A stretch of 64,000 bases of DNA from positions 217,315 through 281,314 of the forward strand of contig CAJJDO010000137.1 of the NCBI GenBank assembly GCA_905183005.1, read 5' to 3'. Positions 24,864 through 35,927 of the stretch are shown here, piece by piece (within the stretch, counting starts at the first letter, position 1; each line of letters starts with the position of its first letter). Both the position numbers and the translations under genes were made by a program. The notes beneath the pieces are model-generated. The model had not been told where the DNA came from, searched no databases, and worked only from the letters and a program-made list of their open reading frames with translations. Source of the stretch: Paramecium pentaurelia. Its lineage: Eukaryota; Ciliophora; Oligohymenophorea; Peniculida; Parameciidae.

Positions 24864-25832
24864 TCAAATATTGTCATTCTTATTATAAGTGATATTAGTA
24901 AGGTTGACAGATTCGTCTGCTTATAAAAATGAATTGTGATGTTATCTTTAGAACCACTGACTGACTTTAACTTATTCACAGTTCAATCTATATATAGGAT
25001 TCTTGGTGAGTAGACAATTAAGTAACATAATTAAATCAGTTGGAATTGATTTACAATCTGTTAATGGATTATGGTAGATAATTTATTTTTACAATTCTTC
25101 TTAGGTTAATCCTTCAAAAGGTCTATGTTAAAATACTAATTCCTATTTTCTATATAATAATTAAATACAAAAATGATAATTCCTAAAGACCAACTATCTA
25201 CTTTTTCAGTATGTGGTTGCAACAATACAATCTCAGGAGGCATGTAATGAGTTGTCCCACAATTAGTTGGTTCAGCTGCATAACTATTTAACTTGGTTGC
25301 CCAATTGAAATCTGTCAATTTAATAGTATCATTATCATCTAATAATATATTATCTAACTAAAATCTTGGTGTTTCTAAAATACCTTTAAGTCACGATGTA
25401 CAATCCTTTGTCGATGTAAGTAAATTAATGCCTCATTCAATTAATATATATAGTTGTAAATCTCATTTTCTTACAATCTTCTCTTACAAATTTACTATCT
25501 AAGAGTTCCTTTACTACAATATTCTTGCACTAAATATATAAATTTCTCGTCCTCAAAGTATTCCACTAACTCTACTATATGCGGATGATGTAATTTTGAT
25601 TAGATTCTTATCTCAGTTAAGATGTTATTTTCTGCATGAAACTCTTCCATTTTCTACTTCTCAATCTAAAAATATTTTCAAATTTCTAAACCAACTTAAT
25701 TGCATATTTCTTTTTACTTTTAACATCCTTTGCTAACTTTACTTTTCCATATGATCCCATCCCTATCTCATCCAACAACTCATAATTTCTAGTTGTACTT
25801 TGAATTGTATTTTTAATTTTGCAGCAAAACAT
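24864..25832 (-). CDS. Ser/Thr protein kinase with DFN instead of DFG
   Basis: ATG 25832-25830 (MFCCKIKNTIQST), TGA 24866-24864; three 26-nt introns leave 296 residues. Complete kinase domain: IGMGSYGKVKLA, YAIKLI, HPHIVELVEYF, VHRDLKLDNILLDD, then TDFNWA in place of DFG, GTTHYMPPEI, SWSLGIIIFELVF, RPFEGL and a terminal VSQWF. The Lys, Glu, catalytic Asp and metal-binding Asp are present; only the Gly of DFG is Asn. The pattern is closest to Aurora/PLK-like kinases, but subfamily is uncertain. Its start is head to head with the formin start 10 bp away. Confidence 0.85.
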
Positions 25833-25842
25833 AATATTTTTT

Positions 25843-28707
25843 ATGCAATTTTTAATCAGATCCACAGCACCAAAATTACCTATCAATTTAGAGTGCATAT
25901 TAAGATAAAACAAATAAATTGTTGAACTCAAAATATCTGCTATTCATCCTGGTCCTGTCGTTCAATAACATATAGACAACTTTTTAAGTGATGTAGAAAT
26001 GTCAGAAAAAGATCATAAACGTTTCAATTCTCTAGAAGCCATAGTCAAATACTCTATTGCTCATGAATATATGAGAATCACTGGTAAATTAATAAATCTT
26101 AGTCTTGAAAAAACCTAAGATCTATTAAAATCACATGATGTATTTGACTTAGCATGTGCTTATTAATGGATTATTGCATCAGGACCACAAGAGAGTAATG
26201 ATTTAATATTTGATTCCAACTTGGATTTATAAGGTATGTCTCTCATTATGTATTTAAATTGTCTAAATCAATCTGAATAAACTTGTTCTATTGAGAAAAT
26301 TAACCATCATTTAAAAGTCACAGATGATCCAGAAGTTATTTATTTATTACTTAGATTACTTAAGAAACATTGTGATCAGAATTCAATTGAAGTTGAAAAA
26401 GTTATTTTAGCTAATCTAGAAAAAATGGAGTCTTCATTATAAGCCAAATATTGCTTTTCAGAATTCATTAATGAATATTATGAGAAATTTGAAGTTGGCT
26501 CATCTTTTAGAGATTTATTATTGGCAAATAAATTAGAAGAATATCTTCAAAATCCAAGTCTTATTTTCACTTATCAAAGTTAAGATGAATAATAATATCC
26601 ATTAATTTTTAATAGAGAATCTAAATATATTTACAAACTTGATAATTGTGATATGTAATAAGAGATAGAACTCTTAAAATAAAATGTAGGTTTAATAATT
26701 GAGGAGGAATTTATTGTTTAGGATGAAACAATATAAGGAAAAGAATCTGAATTGAGTATATTTGAATTAAAATAAAAAATAAATACATTAGATAGAAAAT
26801 TAATAGAAGCTGAAAAAAAGATAATAATATAAGAAGAAAAAATAAGTAAATTAGAAGAAGATAAAGAATTTTTATTATAAGAATTAGAAGAATCAAGACG
26901 TTAAGGATAAATAAATTATAATGCATTTCGTTCAGTAGTAAATGAAAAATTATAATCAACTTAATAATAATAATCAACTTAATAATAATAATAACCAACT
27001 TAATATTAATAATCATCAAAATAATCAATATTTTTAAGTAATAAATAAAATTTATTTAAAAATGCTAAAACATCTACTTTAAAGGCTTCAGTAAATTTTG
27101 CTAATATTTAATTAAATAAATAATAATTAGAATAAATTTAAGAAGAAAAACAAAATGATAATGATAATGTTTCAAATTTTGATAAAAAAATTGAAGAAGT
27201 AACATCTGAAAAATGTTTAAATTCTGAAAAATCTATTGATGATAGTCCTTAAACTCCACTTGAAGCTGTTACACCTCATTAATGTAGTCAAGCCAGTCTT
27301 TATGCTAATTCATTTGTTCCTCCTTCTCCTCCTCCTCCTCCTCCTCCTCCACCACCAACTACTGATAAATAAGGACCACCTGCACCTCCTCCTCCACCTT
27401 TTGGTAAACCAGGTTTTCCACCTCCTCCACCCCCACCACCTGGAAGCATAAAAAGTTAAAAGGAATTAAAACCAAAATTTGAAATAATACCAATTGATAT
27501 TGCTATGAAGAAATGTCAAACTTGGAATCCAATACCAATTAATAAAGTTGAAGGAACTATTTGGGAATAATTTAAATATGATGATATGAAATTTGAAGTA
27601 GGAGAATTTATAGATATTTTTGCTGCAAAATCAGCAATTGATTAATCAGTAATGTAATCAGCTGTTTTTCAATCTATGTTTTTAAAAAAAGAGCCAATTA
27701 CAAAATTATCAAAAGGTAGTGGACCAAAGGATCCAAATAGGGCATAAGCTATTCAAATGGCTTTGAAAAGAGTTAAATATCCAATAGAGGAAATACTATA
27801 AGCAATTAGAATAGTTGATGAAGAAAAGTTAACAGAAGATAAGGTGACACTTTTAATAGATTGTTTGCCAAAAGAAAATGAAAAGAATTTATGGAAGGAA
27901 GAAAAAACATGGGATTTATAGGAATTACAATAAAGAATAACTGATTATAGTGATGCAGATAAATTTTGTATGTTTGTTATGGAAATTAAATGTTATGAAG
28001 AGAGATTGATTGGTTTAAGTGCAAAATATGAATCACTAAAAAATTAAGTAGTGATTGAAGAATTATTATTGCTGTTTGATGCAGTATTTGATCAAATAAA
28101 AAATGATAAGGAATTATTTATTGTAATAAAATATTTGTTTTATTATGGATCAATCTTAAATGGAAATAATTAATCTTAAGGATTGAGATTTGATTGTATT
28201 CCTAAAGTAACATGTTATTCAGATAAATAGAAGTAATTTGATATTTGGATGTATGTTATAAAGAAAGTAGAAGAATCTGGATTTGTGATTGATTTGGATG
28301 CTGATTTAACAAAATTAGATACATTATCATAAGAAACTAGAAAGATGGATAATTTGTATATATTTTTGAAACAATTTGAATAAAACAAACAATAAATAGT
28401 TTTGGCTAGAGATAGTGATTAAGGAGGTGATGATAGAGCAAGAGCAATATTTGGTTAACTTTATGATGAAATTGAATTATTTGTTATTGTTTAGAAGGCA
28501 AATCTAAAGAGTTTGGAAAACAAATATAAAGAATTATGTTAAATGTTTGGAGAATCACCAACTAAGCCAACTGATTAATTTATTAAAACAATTTATGAAA
28601 TCAAAAGAAAAGTGAGAGAAAGAAAAAGAATAATTTTAGAATAAGAAAACTAGAGAAAAAGAAGACAAGTTATGGATGAAAAAAGAAAGACACTAATTAA
28701 GAAATGA
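25843..28707 (+). CDS. Formin (FH1-FH2 actin nucleator)
   Basis: One uninterrupted frame of 954 residues, ATG 25843 (MQFLIRSTAPKLPIN), TGA 28705-28707; a second possible start is ATG 25999. The N-terminal about 300 residues resemble the helical GBD/FH3 region of diaphanous formins. Then come a coiled coil (about 305-352), a Gln-rich stretch (about 369-393), a proline-rich FH1 with runs of up to ten Pro (about 491-533) and an FH2 domain (about 545-930) with KKCQTWNPIPINK and the conserved FKYDDMKF. The C-terminus is basic (RKRRQVMDEKRKTLIKK). Formins nucleate and elongate unbranched actin filaments; FH1 binds profilin. A long gene without a single intron is notable in this window. Confidence 0.93.
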
Positions 28708-29013
28708 TGTAAAATTATATATACTTGATTTCACATTTTATTAAATTAGTAATGAAGTTATTAATAAATAATAATATCATTTCCATAACAAAAGTATATT
28801 ATAAGTCATATATTTATTTTTATTTATTTTTATATATATATGTAAATAGATATTGAGAGAATAAACTATTTTTATTGTAAAAAAATAATTGAATAAAAAG
28901 GTTTAAATATTTGAATTAACTTAATAAATAGGTGAAGATAATTATGTTCTATATTTATTGTAATATATTGAATAAAAATAATAGTTTATTTAATAATTTA
29001 TTTAGATATAAGA
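28708..29013. other. Intergenic, nothing recognised
   Basis: AT-rich spacer in front of the redox gene with TA-runs near 28.83 kb. No gene or repeat of note. Confidence 0.5.
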
Positions 29014-31477
29014 ATGTTAAGAATTTTAGTTCTTGGATTAATATAAGATATTATATTAGGTTCGAAGATATTTTATTATCATGATCCAAGTAATGACATT
29101 ATAAAGCCACGAACTCATGCAAAAATCTCAGAGTCTAGTATATATAATGGTGATTGTAGACACAATTATTGATTTCTACTTTGAATTCAGTTAAGACTAA
29201 AAAGAAGTAACAATGATGATTGAGATCGATAAGATTAGTTACTTTTCATTTGGGTTAGGAAAATCTATGAGTGATGCAGATGTTTGGGTATTTGAGATAG
29301 ATAAGAATGTAATTATTGGAACAGATTCACATTGTTCTAAGCATTAAGTGCCACCAACAGATGTTTCATCAGGTGGTACAAATGATATAGAAATTCTGGG
29401 TTATTATTATAATGAGAATGGTAAGAGTGGAGTGAAATTTAAAAGAAAAGCAAATACAGGTATAATCAAGTAATCTATATTAAAGGGGACAAATACGATA
29501 AGGAATTGATGTAATAAAAAGGTGTTGATTTTATTTGGGCACATGGTAAGAATGATTAAAGTTTGAAGGTTTCAAGTCATGGTAAAGGTAATTATGGATA
29601 TGTAAAAATTGATTTAATTGATAAAGGAGGAGATATAGATGTAGATATAGAGGATGAGAATAAATATTATAAATTACACAAATGGACTAACTTTATTTGT
29701 TGGGGTATAGCTAGTGATTTGGCAATTATTGTTGGTAGATATTTTAAGACTTGGGGATATAGAACATATTTACATGGATTTTTGTTTATTATGATAATTG
29801 CTAGTTCCTTAACAACAGCAATTTTTATGTTAAATACAGATTGGGAAATATTGGAATGGAAACATTTTAAAGATGAGTCAATAAAAAATAAATTCCATAT
29901 AGTATTTTTTATGATCTTAGCCTTTTGCATGATCATTCAATGTATAGGTGGTATATTGTAAAATATAATGTTAACTTCTTATAAGATAAATGAGAAAGTA
30001 TCAGTAAAACCATCATATCATGCTATTTTTGGAAGTATTGTATATACAATTGGTAAATTATAAATAATTGCTGGATTATTCATGGATAATGATATCAGAT
30101 TTATGCTTATTCTTGGAGCAGTCTTAACCATTCGTTTTATACTAGAAGTATTATATTAAAGAGGAACATTAATGGTGATGACTAAAAGCAATTCCAGTAG
30201 TTCTTACTTTAAAAAACATAAAGTTCTTCCAGATTAAGAATCTTTGCTAGATAAGATTAATTAAAGTGATCTCGAAGTACCAGAATAGAATTCAGATAAA
30301 TTGTGGTGCATATATCATAATCAAATTATTGATTTATCATAAATGGTTCATCCTGGTGGGAATTACATTTGGAAATTAATTTAAGGTTAAGATATTACCA
30401 AATATGTTCTTGGAGCTTATCCTATATTTCAACTCACTCTTAAACCTTATCGTCATAGTCTTTATACATTATAAGCCTTATAAAAATATAAAACTGGTGT
30501 TTATGTTAATGAAGACTTAGAACTTTTCTATAATAAGACAACTTAAAGACCAGTTAAGAAATTAAAAGCTATATGGACTTTAGCTACAGTAAATCCCTAC
30601 ACTTTTCTAATTGCTAAATTTGAATTCACAAATTAATAATTTCAACTTAGAAATGCCATTAATGGATTAGACACTTTTGGATCATATTTCATTATTAAAT
30701 CAGATGATAATAATGATATTCATTAAAGACAATATACTATGGTATTAAGCATGACTAATCAAAGAGTAAAATACAGAAAAGACATTCTTGAATTATATAA
30801 AAAGATTATTAATTTACAACCAATTCATAAAGATATACCAAAGTTAGAAGAATTTGAAGATGAACTTCCATTGATAATTAAGAAATATGAAACTAAAAAT
30901 GGGTTTTCTAATTATATACATGAAGATAATAGATAAGGATAATATATTATTGAAGGTCCATTTGGAAATTCTATTTAAATTGAGAATAATTCCCATTTAA
31001 TTTTCATAGCTGGAGGAACTGGATTATTTCCATTTTTAGATATACTTGATTATTAATTAAGAGTTTCATATAATCATATTGTAAAAATGAAGCTTGGTGA
31101 AGAGGCATCTAAATTAATAGATTTAAGAATCAATGAGATTAAAAAATTTACAATCACAATGTTTTTGGCAGTCAATTCTATTGAAGATTTAGTAAAATAT
31201 ATATAAATTAAAATAGATTGGAAGAGATATCTATTTTGCTTTGCTTTCATTATAGTAATATTTGGATAGTCCTAATTTTAAATTGATCGTGAAAGGTAAC
31301 TTTAAATTAAAAGAATGTCCAATTATAGAAAATCGATTTACATAACAAACATTTATTAATCATATATCTGATTTAAATAACTCAACAACATATTTCATTT
31401 GTGGTCCTCCATAGATGAATATTGAAGTTGAAAGAATATTAAGAGATATGGGAATTATGAAAATAATAGTATTATGA
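29014..31477 (+). CDS. DOMON - cytochrome b561 - cytochrome b5 - FAD/NAD reductase fusion
   Basis: ATG 29014, TGA 31475-31477; introns 29138-29159, 29460-29485 and 31192-31216 leave 796 residues. Signal peptide MLRILVLGLIQDIILG. Residues about 35-195 look like a DOMON domain (IDFYFEFS, MMIEIDKISYFSFGLG, DADVWVFEID). About 204-370 is a b561-type membrane core with several helices and His (YKLHKWTNFICWG, YRTYLHGFLF, KFHIVFFMIL, YHAIFGSIVY). About 410-500 carries a cytochrome b5-like HPGG motif (VHPGGNYIWKLI) and a later candidate ligand YRHS. The last about 290 residues look like a ferredoxin-reductase-type FAD/NAD module (EGPFGNS, FIAGGTGLFPFLD, ICGPPQM). Predicted role: transmembrane electron transfer from NAD(P)H, possibly ferric or ascorbate reduction. 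Confidence 0.85.
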
Positions 31478-31800
31478 TATTAAAAAGAAATAATTATTAT
31501 AATCATTTATCATATAATATTATTAAAAACTACTTATTTGGTTTAATAATCAATTTATTCTTTATTCTAATAAAGAAAGACATATGGAATTATTTAATAT
31601 AAATAAAGTTCATAGAAGATCTTTATTTTACAATTAATAATATAATTTAAGTGACTTAAATAAATAGTAAAAATTGTAAAAATATTATTAATCATATTAT
31701 ATCATCAATAGTTTAATAAATTTCATAATTATGCCCAGATATTAATTAGTTTAATTCTTTCTCTTTTAATTTGAAAAGTTCAAAAGTATTTGACTTATCT
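31478..31800. other. Intergenic, nothing recognised
   Basis: Spacer between convergent stops. It is AT-rich and holds only short frames. Confidence 0.5.
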
Positions 31801-32569
31801 TCAGTCTATATGGACTTCTTAAATTCCTTGATGGCTTGACTTAGGGAGATTAATTTGGACCTTTTAAGATTTTACTGAATTATATATGTCATATATTAAT
31901 ACATGCTTCTAAAGCATCTTAATAGTAGGTTATTCTTTTTGAAGATTATTGTTGAATTATTTCTGAAGTTCTGATTAAATGACTTACATAAGTTCATGAT
32001 CAAAGTTTTTAGAGATTCTTCCAAAAGAAAGTTTTCCCATAGTTTTTTATTTTCTTTAGGTCTTTGGTGATTATTAGAAAAAAGGAGGAGGTGAAATATG
32101 AGGATGAGCTAGAATTGGAGGTAATTCATTCTTTTATCTTCCATGATGACTAACTAATCTTTTCGGAGGTTACACTTATATTTCCTTCCTCTCTTCTGCT
32201 ACTAAAGTAGGTTAAGAAAGAATTAATTTTTCATGATGGCTTTTATTATTTATCATCTTTGAGAGACTCTAATTACATTTACTACAATCAATAATCGATG
32301 TTGTCTGATGTGTCAAAGATCTTTAAGTATCACTCATTGGTAATTCAAAAAGTGGTTTAGGATGCTTAAATTTGGGAATTTTGGAGCTTACTTATCTAAG
32401 ACCAAACACTTAAAGAGTTATTTGCATTAATGATACTTTCTAATTTAGTAGGGTGTTAAATAAATAATTCTCCTAAGCGCTATTTTGTGTCAGTACGAGC
32501 TGAAATGAATTCAGCATGCTCAAAATTAGAATCCAATGAAACCATTCGTTTTGAAGATTTTTGCTCCAT
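31801..32569 (-). CDS. Uncharacterised His/Ser/Lys-rich protein
   Basis: ATG 32569-32567 (MEQKSSKRMVSLDS), TGA 31803-31801; one 28-nt intron ending AAG leaves 246 residues. No membrane segment or signal peptide. It has a single CSKC motif in the middle, a run HHEKLI, a Pro-rich patch (ISPPPFFQQSPK) and a helical C-terminal third. I do not recognise a family. The intron was chosen because it alone keeps the frame through the SSKIPKFKHPKPLFELP segment. It is probably a soluble, regulated low-complexity protein. Confidence 0.65.
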
Positions 32570-33098
32570 TTTTGTTAATATATATTATTTATATATGTAA
32601 CTAAGCAATCAATAAAAAATATTCATATAAGTTATTCAGATTTTCAATAGATAAGCAACATATAATAAGTCATGTGTACCTTCAATATATTGTTTATAAG
32701 TCAATAAATAGATAAATAAATCTTATACAAATTTTAAACCTTATAAATACATATAGTCTTATAAATTATATGTTGATCTAATAAATTATAAATATCTTTT
32801 TAGTTGATCTAGATTTAATAATAATATGAAAATCATAATCATTAATGAATATATATTTAATATTAAATACATATATAATACAACTTCTAGTTTAACATAT
32901 TTGATTTATCTTATTTATATTAATTTTAAGTAGATATAGAAGACTAAGAATATAATGTTATTTTAATATTTATAATAGTATTGCTTATTTAATAAAAAAT
33001 ATAAATTTGGAACTTAATCTTATTGATCATCCATTAATCATGAATAAATATTTAAATACTTATTTTAATCATTCATTTATAAATTAATATTTTATTTA
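32570..33098. other. Intergenic, AT-rich
   Basis: Divergent spacer with TATATA tracts and no convincing frame. It holds the promoters of the genes on both sides. Confidence 0.55.
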
Positions 33099-33803
33099 AT
33101 GGCATCATTCATTCAGACTCTCTTGACTAAAATTCTACACATTCTATACGTTATTCCATCAACTATTTATGATATGATCATATCAAATTTCTTAACAAAA
33201 TATAGTTATGAAAGATTAGTCTTTTATATGAACTAAAAAAATCCAAAAAGAATCCTAGATATTGGTGTAGGAACAGGATCACCTTTAAAGCATATATGGA
33301 ATTAATTACCATAAAATTGTGAAGTCTTAGGAGTGGATATTGATTAAGCCTATGTTTTAAAGGCAAATAATATTTTCAGAAATTATAATTTAGGTGGACG
33401 TAAATTGGAAATTAGATATCAAAATTTTTATGAAGTGTCTGAAAAGAAGGAAGGTAAATTTGATGCAGTTGTCTTTTCTTCATCATTTATGCTTATGCCT
33501 AAGAGAATTGAAGCACTTGAATTGGCAAAATCATTACTTAATCCAGGAGGATCAATATATTTCATATTGACTCTACAACCAGATAGTAAAAAAAATTCAA
33601 CATTCTTGTAATTCGTTGAATACATTAAACCTAAAATCAAGTATTTCACAACTATAGATTTTGGATAAATCACATATGAAAAAGAGTTTGAGACATTATT
33701 AAGCAAGACTCAATTAAAAATAGTAAACAAGGAGAAATTAAATAAGGATTTCAATATTCCAACTAAAATTTTTAGAGTTTTTGTGTATGAAACTAAAGCT
33801 TGA
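33099..33803 (+). CDS. SAM-dependent class I methyltransferase
   Basis: Uninterrupted frame, ATG 33099 (MASFIQTLLTKILHIL), TGA 33801-33803, 234 residues. Motif I RILDIGVGTGSPLKHIW binds S-adenosylmethionine; motif II VLGVDID ends in the acidic residue that holds the ribose; FDAVVFSSSFMLMP is motif IV and LLNPGGSIYFIL is motif VI. The hydrophobic N-terminal 30 residues may be a membrane anchor or amphipathic helix. Substrate not predictable; similar proteins in ciliates are annotated as generic methyltransferases. Confidence 0.85.
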
Positions 33804-33871
33804 GTAATTATTAATGGGATAATTTATAAATAAATTTATATAAGTTTCTTTAAATCATATAATCCATAGTT

Positions 33872-34303
33872 TCACCCTTTGAATTTGATATTTTTTCCAC
33901 TCTTTCTATTTGGAGATGGATATAACAAACATCCATCTGCTGATTAAGTAACATTTATATCTTATTTATTTTTTAAAATTCCTTTCTTTGAAATTGACCT
34001 CTCACTTACATGAGGACTTTCAGGTATTTTTTTTGAAATTATTGTAATTTGATTTCCTAATTTCACTAATTCACCAACAATTTTTGCTCCCTCTAACTCA
34101 CATCTTGGTGTAATTACTATAGTTTAAATATTAGAAATTTAGATTCCTTCTTCTAAGGATTCCTTTAACAATTTAACTTACTAAAAGTTGCCTTCAATAG
34201 TCTAGTTGATATTTTGGATACCTCTCTCTTATGAGGTGATTTAAGTACTAAATAAATCTTCAAATACAGTATCTTTTTAATTAGAAATGCATGAACTTCC
34301 CAT
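33872..34303 (-). CDS. Small protein with N-myristoylation/palmitoylation start
   Basis: Uninterrupted frame, ATG 34303-34301, TGA 33874-33872, 143 residues. It begins MGSSCISNQKDTVF, a strong N-myristoylation site with a Cys at position 5 for palmitoylation, suggesting attachment to the inner face of a membrane. The rest is mixed with a hydrophobic beta-like part (TIVITPRCELEGAKIVGEL, GNQITIIS) and Ser-rich loops. No family recognised. It converges on the methyltransferase gene with 68 bp between stops. Confidence 0.7.
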
Positions 34304-34894
34304 CTATATTTATAATAATATCTAGTTGTCTTTTTATTATTAAATAATAATAAAGACTATTTTACACATAGAAGATTTCACTACAGGATAGTAATGTTGA
34401 ATAATTGTAAATTGAATAAAATGAAAATAAAAGTTTAGTGAATTAAATTATATTTTTTTGAAATAAATTAAAAAAGGAAAATAACATTAACTAAAAAGTC
34501 TTTTATATTTTTATATTATATTAAGTTTTCCATAAAACAAAGATTGTATTGAGAGATAAATAAATAAAATTTATTTTAATTTTTCAAATTGGATTGATCT
34601 ATTACTCTTTTATTTAGAATGAATATTACTACATCCAGAATCATTTAAGTAATCTAATTCTGAATTTTATACAATATGAATTGCATCATTCAAATTATTC
34701 AATTGACATTAAGAATGCCTTTCTATTAGATATAGGAATGTAGAATAATCATAATGTGCTTGAATATATATATTAATATACCATATGTAATATAAGTCAT
34801 TCAATAAAGTACTTTGTAAGTATTAATTTTTTAGAAAGTTATGCACTAAAACAATTTTTGGAATTAAAGTGAAAAAAGAAAAGAGTCAAATACT
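34304..34894. other. Intergenic, AT-rich
   Basis: Divergent spacer. Very AT-rich, no recognised gene or RNA. Confidence 0.5.
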
Positions 34895-35670
34895 ATGACC
34901 TATTATTATTAAAACACAGATAAATTTGATATCAATTTAGACGATGATGTGGAGTAATTGCCTATGTCTATGCCTTAACTTAAAAATATTATGTATGTAT
35001 TCAATCTATTTTTAGGAGCATCTTATCAGATAAGTTCAATGAAGAATTAGAGTCACCTATAATCATGAAGGTTCAAACAGAGAACCCTTTAGAGGATGTT
35101 GAAAATGATAAATACATTTAAGAGCCTAACTTTAAAATTTAAGTTTAGCCATCTAAACAACCTAAAGAACTTTAAACTTAAACTTTAGAACATAGAAATA
35201 GAAGAATTCACAAATAAAAGATAAATACTACTTTAAAAAGAAACTTAGAGTTTAATTAGGAATCTGATCTAAACTCTTTATCTAATGAACATACTACTAC
35301 TCCATGTAATTGTTCTAATTCTCATTGTCTTAAGTTGTATTGTCAATGTTTCCATTAAAATAAATAATGTACAGAACTTTGCAAATGCGTTGATTGCAAG
35401 AATTATGATTGTCATCTATAAGTGAGATAAACAGCATTAGAGAAAATAAAAATAAAGTCTTAACGATAAAAACATGATAATGATTTATTTGATCTATCCA
35501 AAGTTTGGGGTTGCAAATGTTAAAAATCAAAATGTCAAAAAAACTATTGTGAATGTTATATAAGAAATTAAAAATGTACTTCAAGTTGTAAATGTAAGGA
35601 TTGTGCTAATAAGAAAAGAATACCAATTTAATTAAAGAAGAAGAAGAAAATTGAAACTGTTTCCAATTGA
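34895..35670 (+). CDS. CRC-domain (Tesmin/LIN54/TSO1-like) DNA-binding protein
   Basis: ATG 34895 (MTYYYQNTDKFDIN), TGA 35668-35670; one 23-nt intron leaves 250 residues. Residues about 130-240 hold two Cys-rich CXC repeats: CNCSNSHCLKLYCQCF with CTELCKCVDCKN, a spacer of about 45 residues, then CKCQKSKCQKNYCECYIRN with CTSSCKCKDCANKK. Two repeats with a central linker are the CRC domain of LIN54/Tesmin/TSO1, which coordinates zinc and binds CHR-type promoter elements of cell-cycle genes. The short RNPCS-like linker of LIN54 is replaced by a longer charged segment. A nuclear, basic C-terminus follows (LKKKKKIET). Confidence 0.88.
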
Positions 35671-35927
35671 AATACTAAGTTATATAACTGAAAATTTATC
35701 TATTAATATATTAAAATTATTATTATATCAATATTCATCATATATAATATGAATAATAATAACATAACAAAAATATCAAATTTTAAATCCAACCATAATA
35801 GAAATGAATGTATAAGAGAACAACCATATTAAATTTGATTATATTGTAAAGAATAGGTAGTTATTATAATTAAATTTTGTTAATAAATTTTTTTTTAAAG
35901 CTGTTAAACAATAATTTAAACAATTTT

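Noticed and set aside
26711..27028. Antisense ORF opposite the formin coiled coil and Gln region
   Set aside because: It is a hydrophobic shadow of a low-complexity coding stretch; the sense strand carries a complete formin.
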